Shown: one piece after another, positions 26,101 to 41,100 of the stretch
How the letters are laid out: each line of letters starts with the position of its first letter
Position numbering within the stretch: the first letter of the stretch is position 1
Origin: Mytilus galloprovincialis
Lineage: Eukaryota > Mollusca > Bivalvia > Mytilida > Mytilidae
Reading direction: 5' to 3'
DNA length: 64,000 nt
NCBI RefSeq assembly: GCF_965363235.1
Contig: NC_134843.1
Span: forward strand, 89,065,795-89,129,794
Notes under the pieces: model-generated
Database searches by the model: none
The model's input: the letters and a program-made list of their open reading frames with translations, nothing else
Told to the model about the DNA's origin: nothing
Translations under genes and position numbers: made by a program

Positions 26101-29100
26101 AAACTTGATTTTTCTCAATATCGCAAAAATTAAATTCGCATTTTTGTTTAAAACAACAAGATCGCCATAATAAATGCATGCAATAATTACTGAATATACA
26201 GTAATAAATATTAAAAATTCGTTATTTTCGGGTTGAATCTAAAAATTATGTGATTAAGGCTTTGATATCTTTAATGAAGTAACATCTGTTTTATATAATA
26301 ATACAATGTAACAGTTCTTCAAATTAACAAATTACTATTGCATGCTTTATTATTGCAAATTTTAAAGAATCTACTTAAATGCAAGATTGATAATCATCAT
26401 GTCAGGAAAATCTGCACACAGTTTAGTATATGAGCTGCATCGGATAGAAATGGACCTTATGCAAATGCAAATAAACATGTATGTTGATAATACTTTGATT
26501 GATTTTAGAACATTTAAATACCAAATAAAAGAAGAATGTTGGCCTGTTTTGTGGGGTTCTTATATTGCCTCAATTTTCAAACCGTTACAAACTTTGGGTA
26601 GAGATTTTTTTTCAAACCGAAATTAATCAACAGATTCTTTGCATAAGGTCGATTTATATCGGACGCAGCTAATATCAAGATATTTGAATACAAGTCACAT
26701 TTTTTGCATTTATAAAAACCTCATTTCTGTATTTGCAGTACTAATTATATGATTAAAAAATGTGAAAGAACTTTTGACACCAAATTTCAGGATAGTATGT
26801 TTCTTTTTATACTACATAAATAACAAGAAATGCAAGAAACAGAGTGATAATTTTGTTTTAACACTGACTTAAACAAACTCTTTAGCTAATCAGTGAGTAT
26901 AATTTTCTCAACATGTCTGTGACAAAGAAATGATTGAACAGTCTCTTCTGTTGATGTTTTTCACTACATTTATTTCAGATATGAGTATTTTGATTTTCAC
27001 CATGAATGTGGAAACACAGGATTACGTTGGGACAGACTATCTATATTGATGGACAGATTATCTGATGACATTAGAAGACAACAGTAAGTTTAAAGGAGAT
27101 GTGACCCATGCTTTTCAAAAGCCCCATAGATAAAAAAAAAAGGTTAAATATTTACGAAAATTATGATATTTTTATAACATTTTACCTCACATTTCTTTTA
27201 AGAATCCTCACCTTTAAGTGTATGTTTTATTCAGTTTCAGACTATGAAAAGAATATGATTTTATATAATTATCTGTTTTCAGCTTACAAACTTAACAAGT
27301 CAAAAACAATGATATATTTTGCAGTATATTCATTACTCCTTGCAGTTGAAGAATGGAAGAAAAAAAACATAATATTGTTATTTAATAAGAATACTTATTT
27401 CAGTTATTTCATGATGCAAAAAGATGGTACAGTTTTGTCACAACAAGAAGGGATCTTCAGGACCAATTGTATTGATTGTTTAGATAGGACCAATGTTGTA
27501 CAGAGTTTGATTGCCAAAGTGGTTTTACAAAATCAGTTAACAGTAAGTCTAAGTGATAGATGTTATAGATTCTGGATTCTGATAATAAAGTTGACTTATG
27601 TTAAAGATACTGTACGCTTCCATTTTTAACCGGATTTTCGAAAGAAAAATTTGGTTATAGATTTGGGGATTTACAGTGGGCTGCCAAACAATTTCATTCA
27701 TTATCATGAAAATGCTTTTACAAATTTTTTTTTCGAATTTAGATATGTTGTTTTCTGTGACTGAATGAAGGTCAAGTTCAGTTTTCACAATTTTGAGCTT
27801 TTCTTGTTGTTGAGTTTAAGACCTTTCAGTAGCAAAATTTATTTTCATTACATGTATATGAATTTGAGTTATATCCCTTTATTCATTTATAATATGAGCT
27901 GCATCAGATAAATATTGACCTTATACAAATAATATCAATACATCTGTTAATAAATTTTGTGTTGAGGCAATCTCTATTGAATGTCCGTAACTGTTTGAAA
28001 ACATTAAGTTATTATAAGAAGCCTACAAAACAGATCAACATTTATCTTTTATTTAGTATTTGAATGTTTCAAAATCAATCAAAGTCTTATATATTTACAT
28101 GTATACTGCAACTAGTTGTGTTTATTACCTAAATATAGTAACACAGCTATATTTTGTGCAATGTCAAATTCATCATGGAACACTTTTTCCACAGTCAGGG
28201 GTTCATTAAGGGATGAAAATAAGTTTGAAATTAATGTTACAATTTAAATAGCTATGAATTTATTTATTTAAATTGCAGTATAAAAACAATTCGGTGCAAA
28301 ACTGGGGAAGGGCTCGGTAGAACCTCGCCCTTCCCCAGTTTCTCAGCCTCATACAAAAAAGTTGATATTTTTCTGACATTGACCTAATATTGTATATATA
28401 TATGTACACTTCCTTAAGGATGATTTCTATCTGATGTAGGTCTTCTGTAGATAGTATTATGATTGCACATGCACTAGAAACTGACCGTCCCATGTACAAT
28501 ACTGATTTGAATGAAGAGCATTTTACAATTCCTATAACTAATTTTGACATTCAGTTCAAAAGAAGAAGGTACAGTTTGAATGGCAATGTTGTAAATCTAA
28601 GTTAATTTTCCTATTAAGATATCAATTAGTACACCTCCTGATGATTATGTAGGATGATATTCTTGATAGTCCAAGCAAAGTATAATCTTGTGAAATGCCC
28701 AAAATGAAGGGCTCTACAGGATATAGGACCATAAATGATAAAGCAGGATAAAACAATTTGTTTTAATTCTGTATTAATTTTACAGGACACATAAACAGTG
28801 TGTTTCAAATATGTATTTTTTCCTTTTCTTTACAGAAATTAGGTATACTGGATCAAGGCCAACAAATAAAAGACTGTAAAACATTTAATTACACATACAA
28901 CAATGGTGAGTTTGTTAATATTTTATTATGATAAACTTTTTAAGAATGCACATGATATTGAATATGTTGCTCTATAAACTTGGGACCTTTTAGGGCTTGA
29001 CATATTATAAAGACACTTGTCTATTAAAGATTATTTTGACAACTAGATATCTTTTGTTATTATTTAATTAAGTTGGTTTTCATTCACTATATGGATGGGC

Positions 29101-32100
29101 ATATAATTTTCAATTCATAATGATTTCAATTCATAATGATTTTAATTATTTCAAATTGTACTGTATCTTATAATTGGTAGTTCTATGACTGGTATATTAA
29201 CAGTTAACTGATTCCAATTTTTAGATTGGGCTGATAATGCAGATGTGATGTCAAAACAATATGCAGGGACTGGTGCTCTGAAGACAGATATTACAAGGTA
29301 AGATACATGCATGTAAAACCTACAGAAGTGCTGAAGTGATTATACAATTAAAATGTATACCTCTACATTGACAACAACACTAAGGTAAACTGCATCTTTT
29401 ATTTTTGACATGTTTAGCCAAGTAGATGTAAGTAAAGACTAGAAAATATTCAAACACTGCAATGTTGAGAATTTTTGTAACTGTCAAAGAACTTATAAAT
29501 CCGATCAAAACAAACACAAAAACTAAAGGGGGACATGTACAAATATCATTAGAAACAAATATGATATGAATGTGACAAGACAATGCAACTGATTTAATCA
29601 AGTTTGCTTAAATAATTATAAAATTTCAAAATGTATGATATTAAAGCAAAGAATACATATGTTGATGGTATTTCAGATTTTGTAAAATTTGTATGCATTT
29701 CAAACATATTGAACAATATTGAAAAATCATTAAATATTGCCAATTACACATATTGTGCTGTATGCTAGTATTTCTATTGAAGCTTAAAAGCAACTTAATG
29801 AAACATTTTTCTATACTTTCAGACAAGGAAAAAGAACAAAATATGGGTTGTTAATGGATGGTTGGAATTCCTTGATAAGATATTTCAAAAACAACTTCAG
29901 TGATGGCTTTAGACAGGTTAGTCTGATTCATGTAAACACATTGTTGTCAAATACAGAAAAAAGCACAAATGTCTTTGTCAAAACATATCTTAACAGCTGT
30001 TATATTCTTCTTATTAAAAAAAAGTAAAAGATATTAAAAAACTATGAGCAAGGAATACACAATTTTCTCGTTTTTTATCTTTGAATCCTGTTTATAACTG
30101 AGAGTTTTAATTGTTGAAGATGCACCTAGGTGTGCAACACAAGCTCATAGAAGCCTTTAGTCTGTGTTTTAGGCAAAAACTAATGTAGACCAATAAAAAC
30201 TGAAACCATAAAAAATTATCACCAAGACATGATCTACAAATAATTTTGATAACCAAAAGTGTCAGTAAACCCCTTATAGAGTTTCTTTCTATGAATATTT
30301 TATGCTTTTTTGTCATTTTTGCCTATAGACTTGAAAACTATAATAAAAATTATAGAAATTATAATTGTTAAAAATCAACATGACACAATCACCAAATTAA
30401 GTCAAATGGTCAAAATGGTTCTGTCTACTTCTTATTGAAATACTCTAATGCCAATCTAAACTTGATTGTAGTAAAGATAATTGATCCATTCACTCCTTTT
30501 AATATTTGTTTTAAAGATACTGTCATTTTCAATGAGAAATAAGTGTCGATCTTTAAAAGTATTGATCTGTAAATTTTAATTTCTAAATTTTAGCCTTATT
30601 AAACATGTTGAAGATTCTTCAACATTTCTACATTTGTGTGTTCAGTGTCATGTTCAAATGATATAATTAGAGTTTACAAATGACCTAGGTGTAAAAGCAG
30701 TACATATAATAGCAGCTATATAAAATAGGAAAGGAGAAGTAATTGAAGATTTAAAGATATATTTTCATATGAAGAAAATTAAGGATGTTTGCTTGTCATG
30801 TTTTAGATTTTATGTCAGATTTTTTAAATCCTCTGGTTTTATCTATTTGAATGCCTTAAAAAAAACTTGACCATTGACCCCCATTTTTCTTTTTATAAAT
30901 CTTTTACATGTAAAATTATAAGCCATCTGTTAAAGTCTTATAAAATCCTTGTTATTTTTTAATAGTTTTTGAGCACTTAAACTTGTCAATGATAACACTA
31001 TGAAAAATCAAGAGAGAACATTTTCCCTCCAAAATTTCAATGGCTAATATCTCGAAAACAAGCACATTGACCTATATACTTTTTTTTTATCTTTTGGTTC
31101 CTTTAATTGTTACCTATCAATATATACTAGTGTTATGAAAAGCTTGTTATTTTGAAACTGAGTAGCGAACTTCCTTAACATAACTTTATCAATAATTGTG
31201 AGTCAATTTCACTTCAGAGGTAATTTGTGTTGGATACTTTAATTGATATTTCTCATTGTTTGTCCTCTCCTATAAATTATTGGTCTATTTTTGGTATACA
31301 TATATATATTTCCCGGGTGCGGGAATTTCTCGCTACATTGAAGACCTGTTGGTGACCTTCTGCTGTTTGTTTTTTTCTATGGTCGGGTTGTTGTCTCTTT
31401 GGCACATTCCCCATTTCCATTCTCAATTTTATGGTATAGTATGTCTCCATTTCAGTACATTATTACTCCATTCTGGTACATTTAGGACTATTCAGTATAT
31501 AGACTATGGCTGTCAGAAACCAACTTCCTATTTTTGAAATAATTTGATTTACTATTGAGGCCATTTGAGGGATGTCATACAGCATCTTATTTATGCTGAC
31601 AAACACACCATAAATTGGTTTCATATCTGAATGCTTTTTTATCATTTGATGTTCTGATGTTATTGGCAGGTCTTTGAAAGTTCTTGTTATATATATATCA
31701 AAACTTTCAAAACTAGGAGTGATCTTGAGCTTGATATGTATTAAAGATGCATGTCTGTTCCAGACTGTATGTTGTCTTCAAGATGTCTTTTGGGTTTAGT
31801 CTGTCTTTTAGTTGCCCCAATGACATTTACACCACATCTCCTTACAAAAGTCTCAATGACATTTACACCACATCTCATTACAAAAGTCTCAATGACATTT
31901 ACACCACATCTCCTTACAAAAGTCTCAATGACATTTACACCACATCTCCTTACAAAAGTCTCAATGACATTAACACCACATCTCCTTACAAAAGTCTCAA
32001 TTACATTTACACCCCATCTCCTTACAAAAGTCTCAATGACATTAACACCATATCTCCTTACAAAAGTCTCAATGACATTAACATCACATCTCCTTACAAA

Positions 32101-35100
32101 AGTCTCAATGACATTAACATTACATCTCCTTACAAAAGTCTCAATGACATTAACACCACATCTCCTTATAAAAGTCTCAATGACATTAACATCACATCTC
32201 CTTACAAAAGTTTCAATGACATTAACATCACATCTTTTTACAAAAGTCTCAATGACATTAACATCACATCTCCTTACAAAAGTCTCAATGACATTAACAC
32301 CACATCTTACAAAAGTCGCAATGACATTAACATCACATCTCCTTACAAAAGTCTCAATGACATTAATACCACATCTCCTTACAAAAGTCTCAATGACATT
32401 AACACCACATCTCCTTACAGAAGTCGCAATGACATTAACATCACATCTTCTTACAAAAATCTCAATGACGTTTACATCACATCTCCTTACAAAAGTCTCA
32501 ATGACATTAACACCATATCTCCTTATAAAAGTCTCAATGACATTAACACCATATCTCCTTATAAAAGTCTCAATGACATTAACACCACATCTCCTTACAA
32601 AAGTCTCAATGACATTAACATTACATCTCCTTACAAAAGTCTCAATGACATTAACACCACATCTTACAAAAGTCGCAATGACATTAACATCACATCTCCT
32701 TACAAAAGTCTCAATGACATTAACATCACATCTCCTTACAAAAGTCTCAATGACATTAACATCACATCTCCTTACAAATGTCTCAATGACATTAACATTA
32801 CATCTCCTTACAAATGTCTCAATGACATTTACACCACATCTCCTTACAAAAGTCTCAATGACATTTACATCACATCTCCATACAAAAGTCTCAATGACAT
32901 TAACATGACATCTCCTTACAAAAGTCTCAATGACATTAACATCACATCTCCTTACAAATGTCTCAATGACATAAGCATCACATCTCCCTACAAATGTCTC
33001 AATGACATTAACACCACATCTCCCTACAAAAGTCTCAATGACATTAACACCACATCTCCTTATAAAAGTCTCAATGACATTAACATCACATCTCCTTACA
33101 AAAGTTTCAATGACATTAACATCACATCTTTTTACAAAAGTCTCAATGACATTAACATCACATCTCCTTACAAAAGTCTCAATGACATTAACACCACATC
33201 TTACAAAAGTCGCAATGACATTAACATCACATCTCCTTACAAAAGTCTCAATGACATTAATACCACATCTCCTTACAAAAGTCTCAATGACATTAACACC
33301 ACATCTCCTTACAGAAGTCGCAATGACATTAACATCACATCTTCTTACAAAAGTCTCAATGACGTTTACATCACATCTCCTTACAAAAGTCTCAATGACA
33401 TTAACACCATATCTCCTTATAAAAGTCTCAATGACATTAACACCATATCTCCTTATAAAAGTCTCAATGACATTAACACCACATCTCCTTACAAAAGTCG
33501 CAATGACATTAACATCACATCTCCTTACAAAAGTCTCAATGACATTAACATCACATCTCCTTACAAAAGTCTCAATGACATTAACATCACATCTCCTTAC
33601 AAATGTCTCAATGACATTAACATTACATCTCCTTACAAATGTCTCAATGACATTTACACCACATCTCCTTACAAAAGTCTCAATGACATTTACATCACAT
33701 CTCCATACAAAAGTCTCAATGACATTAACATGACATCTCCTTACAAAAGTCTCAATGACATTAACATCACATCTCCTTACAAATGTCTCAATGACATAAG
33801 CATCACATCTCCCTACAAATGTCTCAATGACATTAACACCACATCTCCCTACAAAAGTCTCAATGACATTTACACCACATCTCCTTACAAAAGTCTCAAT
33901 GACATTAACATCACATCTCCTTACAAAAGTCTCAATGACATTAACACCATATCTCCTTACAAATTAAAAGTCTCAATGACATTAACATCACATCTCCTTA
34001 CAAAAGTCTCAATGACATTAACACCACATCTCCTTACAAAAGTCTCAATGACGTTTACATCACATCTCCTTACAAAAGTCTCAATGACATTAACACCATA
34101 TCTCCTTATAAAAGTCTCAATGACATTAACACCATATCTCCTTATAAAAGTCTCAATGACATTAACACCACATCTCCTTACAAAAGTCTCAATGACATTA
34201 ACATCACATCTCCTTACAAATGTCTCAATGACATTAACATTACATCTCCTTACAAATGTCTCAATGACATTTACACCACATCTCCTTACAAAAGTCTCAA
34301 TGACATTTACATCACATCTCCATACAAAAGTCTCAATGACATTAACATGACATCTCCTTACAAAAGTCTCAATGACATTAACATCACATCTCCTTACAAA
34401 TGTCTCAATGACATAAGCATCACATCTCCCTACAAATGTCTCAATGACATTAACACCACATCTCCCTACAAAAGTCTCAATGACATTTACACCACATCTC
34501 CTTACAAAAGTCTCAATGACATTAACATCACATCTCCTTACAAAAGTCTCAATGACATTAACACCATATCTCCTTACAAATTAAAAGTCTCAATGACATT
34601 AACATCACATCTCCTTACAAAAGTCTCAATGACATTAACACCACATCTCCTTACAAAAGTCTCAATAACATTAACATCACATCTCCTTACAAATGTCTCA
34701 ATGACATTAACACCACATCTCCTTACAAAAGTCTCAATGACATTTACACCACATCTCCTTACAAAAGTCTCAATGACATTAACATCACATCTCCTTACAA
34801 AAGTCTCAATGACATTTACACCACATCTCCTTACAAAAGTCGCAATGACATTAACATTACATCTCCTTACAAAAGTCTCAATGACATTAACATCACATCT
34901 CCTTACAAAAGTCTCAATGACATTAACACCACATCTCCTTACAAAAGTCTCAATGACATTTACACCACATCTTCTTACAAAAGTCGCAATGACATTAACA
35001 CCACATCTCCTTACAAAAGTCTCAATGACATTAACATTACATCTCCTTACAAAAGTCTCAATGACATTAACACCACATCTCCTTACAAATTAAAAGTCTC

Positions 35101-38100
35101 AATGACATTAACACTACATCTCCTTACAAAAGTCTCAATGACATTAACATCACATCTCCTTACAAAAGTCTCAATGACATTAACACCACATCTCCTTATA
35201 AAAGTCTCAATGACATTAACATCACATCTCCTTACAAAAGTCTCAATGACATTAACACCACATCTCCTTACAAAAGTCTCAATGACATTAACACCACATC
35301 TCCTTACAAAAGTCTCAATGACATTAACATCACATCTCCTTACAAAAGTCTCAATGACATTTACACCACATCTCCTTACAAAAGTCTCAATGACATGAAC
35401 ATCACATCTCCTTACAAAAGTCTCAATGACATTAACATCACATCTCCTTACAAAAGTCTCAATGACATTTGCACCTTATCTCCTTACAAAAGTCTCAATG
35501 ACATTAACACCATATCTCCTTACAAAAGTCTCAATGACTTTAACACCACATCTCCTTACAAAAGTCTCAATGACATTTACACCACATCCCCTTACAAAAG
35601 TCTCAATGACATTTACACCACATCTCCTTACAAAAGTCTCAATGACACTTACACCACATCTCCTTACAAAAGTCTCGATGACATTTACACCACATCTCCT
35701 TACAAAAGTCTCGATGACATTAACACCACATCTCCTTACAAAAGTTTCGATGACATTTACACCAAATCTCCTTACAAAAGTCTCAATGACATTTACACCA
35801 CATCTCCTCACAAAAGTCTCAATGACATTTACTCCACATCTCCTTACAAAAGTTTCAATGACATTTACACCACCGTCTGTCGGAAGGGGATGATAAATGG
35901 CTGACCTGTGTTAAGAGAGAGTCATATCTCTTGCATGTAAAAGACACCCATGTATATTTTAAAAAAGAGTAGGCTAATTACCCTACAAGGCAGCACTCAC
36001 CCCTGCAAAATGGAAAGGGATTAATATAAGTTGCAAAACTTGTTTCCCAATTCACTACAAATAAATATGTTTAAACTTAACTATTTACACCAAATCTGCT
36101 TACAAAAACCAAAATTGGAACCTTTCTCATTTATAAAGTTTAACTTTACCAAAATAAAGCTACTTTAGTTAGATAGTTTATAGAATTTACATGAGGATAA
36201 TTCAGTTCTGAATTTTATTTAAGTAACAAACAATAGACAACTCTGTGCTGATGGTACACATGTGACAGTTTATAAAAACTTTAGTGAGGTAGAATTTATT
36301 AGAGTAATTGTTAATGTAAGAGACAAAATCATTTCAGGGTTTTACTATTTTAAATTATGATCTCTAGTCTTGAATCTAATATTAAGGCCAAATAAAGAAT
36401 TATGTATGAAATTGTTTTATTCGATTTAAAAACACATACTTTTATGCTACATTAGTAAAAAAGTATTGAGTTGACCATTGTCTCACCAATGTACAGCCCT
36501 CACAATGAACTTCCAACATAAGTATTTCTCAACAAACAAGACTATCTTTCAAACTTAAATGTTATATGAAAGATTTAGCATCTTGATATGGTCATTTCGT
36601 ATATCTTGGCGTACTTATTTTCACTGTCTTCTGATATACCACATCCAATGTAGAGTTGTCCTGACAAAGAGAATGCAAGAGACCATGGGGAGATTATGTT
36701 CATGTCAGTTGTTTTATAATATGTCATCAGTAGGCCAGCATTGTTCAGGATATGAAGTGTATGAGTATTAATATCAGCTAAAATAACATTGTCTCTAGGT
36801 GTTGTCACTATGTCTCCTGGTATGAATGGTTTAATCTTTATACAATGGAAATCTTGGTTGATCTCTGCATGTCCAGTATAGATATTGATTATATCAGTAC
36901 CATGTCCTAACACTACTACTTTATGTACACCTTTACTTTCTCTATCCACCACATGAATATTCCCATTTCTGGTACTGGTTATACTCGTGGGATAGGTAAA
37001 CATAGGGTTTTTATGTTGATCATGTTCATATACCTTCTCATGGTCACCATTCTGATTCATTAGTACTACAACCCTAGTCACTTGTTTAACACATCCTACT
37101 AAAACTTTATTGTCATAGGTAATATGGACTGCTGTAGGAAGGAATGGTGACACATTATATACAGAGTCTGTAATTGAACCTGTCTGACCACTGATTTGTT
37201 TTAGTCTTGATTCCCCAGTAGATATAAGTAGATTGTTTGATTGACTAACAGCCATACTGTAAACCTCAGTTTTATAACTAGATAGTATCTTCAGTTTGGT
37301 TCCTTCAGGTTTCACTTTTTGAACTAAACCAAGCTTAACAGATGTAATCCACAAAGACTGATCAATGGAGGAGCATACATGTGATACTACATCAAGTTCA
37401 GTTTGATAGAGTTTATTTATTTCCAGATTTCTATGTGGTTCATGAGATGGATTCTCATCCAATTCTAACAGCCCAATGTTAAATTGAGTTATCTGCCCTG
37501 GAACAAAGTTTGGTGTAGATAAATTACTTGATCTTGCTAGAGGCAATTGGATGTCAATATATTTTTCTAGGTTGCTGACTTCTGTAAAGAATTTAGACGT
37601 TTTGGTTATTTTAATGCTTTCCTGGACTTCATTCTTTTTAGTGTCAGCTTGTTTAAGAAGTATTGAGACAGCATTTAAATCAGATTTGATTGAGTCAGAA
37701 ACATTATTGTAACGTTCATCCAATTCATCTCTGAGTTTTTTAAAGTACATTCCGACTTTTTTTTTGACATATTTTTCATGCTTAAGAATATTTTGATGTA
37801 CCTGGTTATATTTAGAATTTTCTGATGATAAAAGTTGATTAAGCCGTTCTTGTATTGAAACAATATCTTTCCTATTCCTTTGAATTTTACTTTGTCCATT
37901 TTTCAACTTGTCTATTTTTATATCATATCCTTCCTGAATTTCTGTTAGATCATGTTTCTTGTGAACTTTTGACACACAGGTTGGACAAACAAGAGCGTCA
38001 CATGTCTTACAATAAAGACAGGTATTTTGTCCGGCATGTTCCTGACAGGGAATGTTTGCAAAATCAAGTTCTTCTTTATAAAGCCCAATTTCTTTTAAAT

Positions 38101-41100
38101 CAATTATTCTGTGATCCTTTGCAGTTTTTACTTTTAAATGTACCTTCTCCTTACAATGATTACACAATAAAAGGTCACAGTCTAAACACTTCCATTTGAT
38201 GGGTCTATTAGTTTCACATAATTCACAACTAACAGGAATTTGTCCTTCTTGCGCTGATTGTGAACACGCCATTTTACATTTTTATGTACAACACAGGTAT
38301 TCTATACTTCCTTGATAACTGTATTCAAAGTGAAATAATTTATAAAATCTTTATCAGTTATAGATAACATTTTTAGATAACTGCATGTATTGAGTTAGAA
38401 ACACTTTTAATATTTAAGTGTAAAGACTTTTATTAAGATGTTTATTGATTTTAATGCAATGCACATACAACGACCAGTATTTATCAGTTTGAATGGGTGA
38501 AATAAGCCTTAACAATGTAGAGCTTGTTGTTGTAAATACATATATTGTATTTATTATATATCTATAAATATTATAATGATTTAAAATCGGATTTTTATGG
38601 AAAGGAAAGAGATATTTTATTGGAAAAAAAAAGAATAACGTTTTAAGCTTATCTGTGTGCATAAAGAAGAGAGATATAGGGCAAGTTGTAATGTACCTAC
38701 AGAGAAATATCAGTCAGATACCTCCTTGATTGAATTAACTTGAGACAGATAGTTAAGTACACTTTTTTTATGACAATAAACAAATAAAAGCAAATTAAGA
38801 GTAGAAGTTTCTGTATGAAAACAAAAGAAGAGACTTTACTGTATGGGTTTTATTTATTGTTCAAGGTTGTATCATATTCTGTAGTTGTTTGCATCTTATC
38901 GTCCCTAGTTTTTTTTTGGATAGTCATGTTTTATTGCCAATTATACCATATCTCCTTATTTTTAGCTCACCTGACTAAAAGGCCAATTGAACATTTCTCA
39001 TCACTTTGTATTCTTTTTCTGTCACCTCGTTAACTTTTATATAAATCTTCTTCTCTGAAGTACCTGGCCAAATTTAACCAAACTTGTTCACATCTTTTTA
39101 TAAAAATGTATCTGATGGACCTGTCTACCAACCACAATGGTCGACATGTTAAAAATAGATTATATGGGTAAAATAAAAGTTTTGTCTATAATCTCGAAAC
39201 TGCTCTGAAAAGAAAATGTTGTTGCAATCCAAACAAATGTCCATTTACGTCAAAACTGTCAGACAACTTCTTGTAGATTTTTGCTAATTTTTTGTGAAAA
39301 CTTGTCAATAGACAGATATAATCTTTAAGTATGAAAAATTATCAGCAAGACAAGTTCTACAAACAAGTCAACAGTATAATTTAAAGTACACAACACAGAG
39401 CCTTTGTTCATACTGAACAGCAAGCTATGAAGCACCCCAAACATGACTAGTGAAAAAACCATTCAGAAGGGAAAAAAACAACGGTCTAATCTATAGAAAA
39501 AAGGAGAAATATTTACCAGTTGACCTGTAGGAGTTATGAGTCTTTGAACTTAGTTTATAATTGTTTTTTTTTTATTTGATGTGAAATCTGCAGGTACTTT
39601 ATAAATCCTAATTAAACAAACTTTGCATTATTTTGACAGGACTCAATGGATTTGTTCCTAGGAAATTACATAGTAGAAGAGAACGAAGGTGTAGTCAGAC
39701 CATCACCTTTACAGTCAGAGAGAGATTGGAAATTTTATGCCGTAAGATTCTACATTAACTTTTATCTGAAAAAATACAAATGTTATAAGGCTGTTGTAGA
39801 TTTTAAATACATTTGAGGAAATGAGAGGCACATTTTTGAGTCACTACCAACCTTTTTTACAAAACTTTCATTGTACTTAGGATTTTTACAAAATTCATAA
39901 GAAAATGCAACCGACCACAAAGTATTAATTTGAGTGCCTCCTATCCCCCACAAGTGTTTAAATCTGGAACAACCCTTATTCCATATTACTTCAAAATATG
40001 CCTGAGTGTTTTTGGCTTACTATTTAAAAATTTGGTGTTTTCTGGAAATTTAAAAAGTAGTCCAAAATCAGTTAAAATAACATCTAAATGTTTTTAAATC
40101 CCTCTCCTCAATTATTATTTTCATTGTTAAATTTGTAAAAAAATAAATATTAATCATGAATGAAAAAATACCTGTTTTTTACTGAATTTGATCTATGCTT
40201 TGAAAGAATATGTGCTGTACAGATAGTATCATTTTATTGTATAACTGAAGCCATTAAGACGATTGTTGTTTACTATTTTCAGATTCCTGTTGTATTTGTA
40301 ATAGCCACAGCCATGTGTTTAATTTGTATACTGATTCCAGATGGTAAGCTTAGTTATGAGTGTAAATTAAAAGTGTGGATTCCTTTATTTTCTTGGGTAC
40401 CAATTTTCATTGTTTTAGGAAAAATTGTATTTTCCTGGATATTTGATTTCAAGGTTTACCAAAATCTGCATACAAGCCTATAGAAATTGTGTATATCCTT
40501 GAACAGTAAACCTTGTGGTGCACCTGTAACCACAAAATACACCAAAATTGAAAATTGGTATCTCAAGAATATTAATGAAACCACAGTATACAAGATCATT
40601 TAGAATCATTGCATTGATTACATCCATTTCCCACCAAAATAAAAGTAATAATTTTACATGTGAAATAAATCCTGTAATTTACTCTTTGAACCTCAGTGAA
40701 CAATAGGTTGCAGCAAAATATAATCTACTGGCAAATGTTAGGTTAGTGTCATATGTGAGAAAAATATCAACTTTATAAAAATGCAGAATAATTTATGACT
40801 GAAAATTAGGGTTTTTTTTCAGGGAAAATTAAAATTTACCAGTGCTTTTATCATCTTATGGGAAAATATTTTTAAATGTATTGTTGCTCTACTTATTTTA
40901 TATATTAAGTTTGGGTCATTTTGTTAACTGTTTGTATGTAAATCAGCATTTTCTTTTTCTTTCAGAGAATATCAGCACACAGTTGATGTACATTTTGTTT
41001 TGGGGAACCGCTAGTTTCCTGTCTCTGGCAGCCATTTATATATTTGGCTCAGAATTTGTTGACACTCCAAAATTAGTACACTCAAAAGACCTATCTACTT

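Noticed and set aside
27108..27629. 173-codon plus-strand ORF as a separate gene
   Set aside because: Only 27404-27542 matches SAC1 (the catalytic exon). The rest is read-through of flanking introns 10 and 11.
31815..35873. CRISPR-like regular repeat array
   Set aside because: Units are contiguous with no unique spacers, and the genome is eukaryotic.
31747..35904. ORFs of 867, 385, 243, 248, 169 and 155 codons through the 36-bp array
   Set aside because: They arise because the unit length is a multiple of three. Two forward frames and a reverse frame are open at once, 5-bp insertions break them, and there is no signal peptide, splice or domain support.
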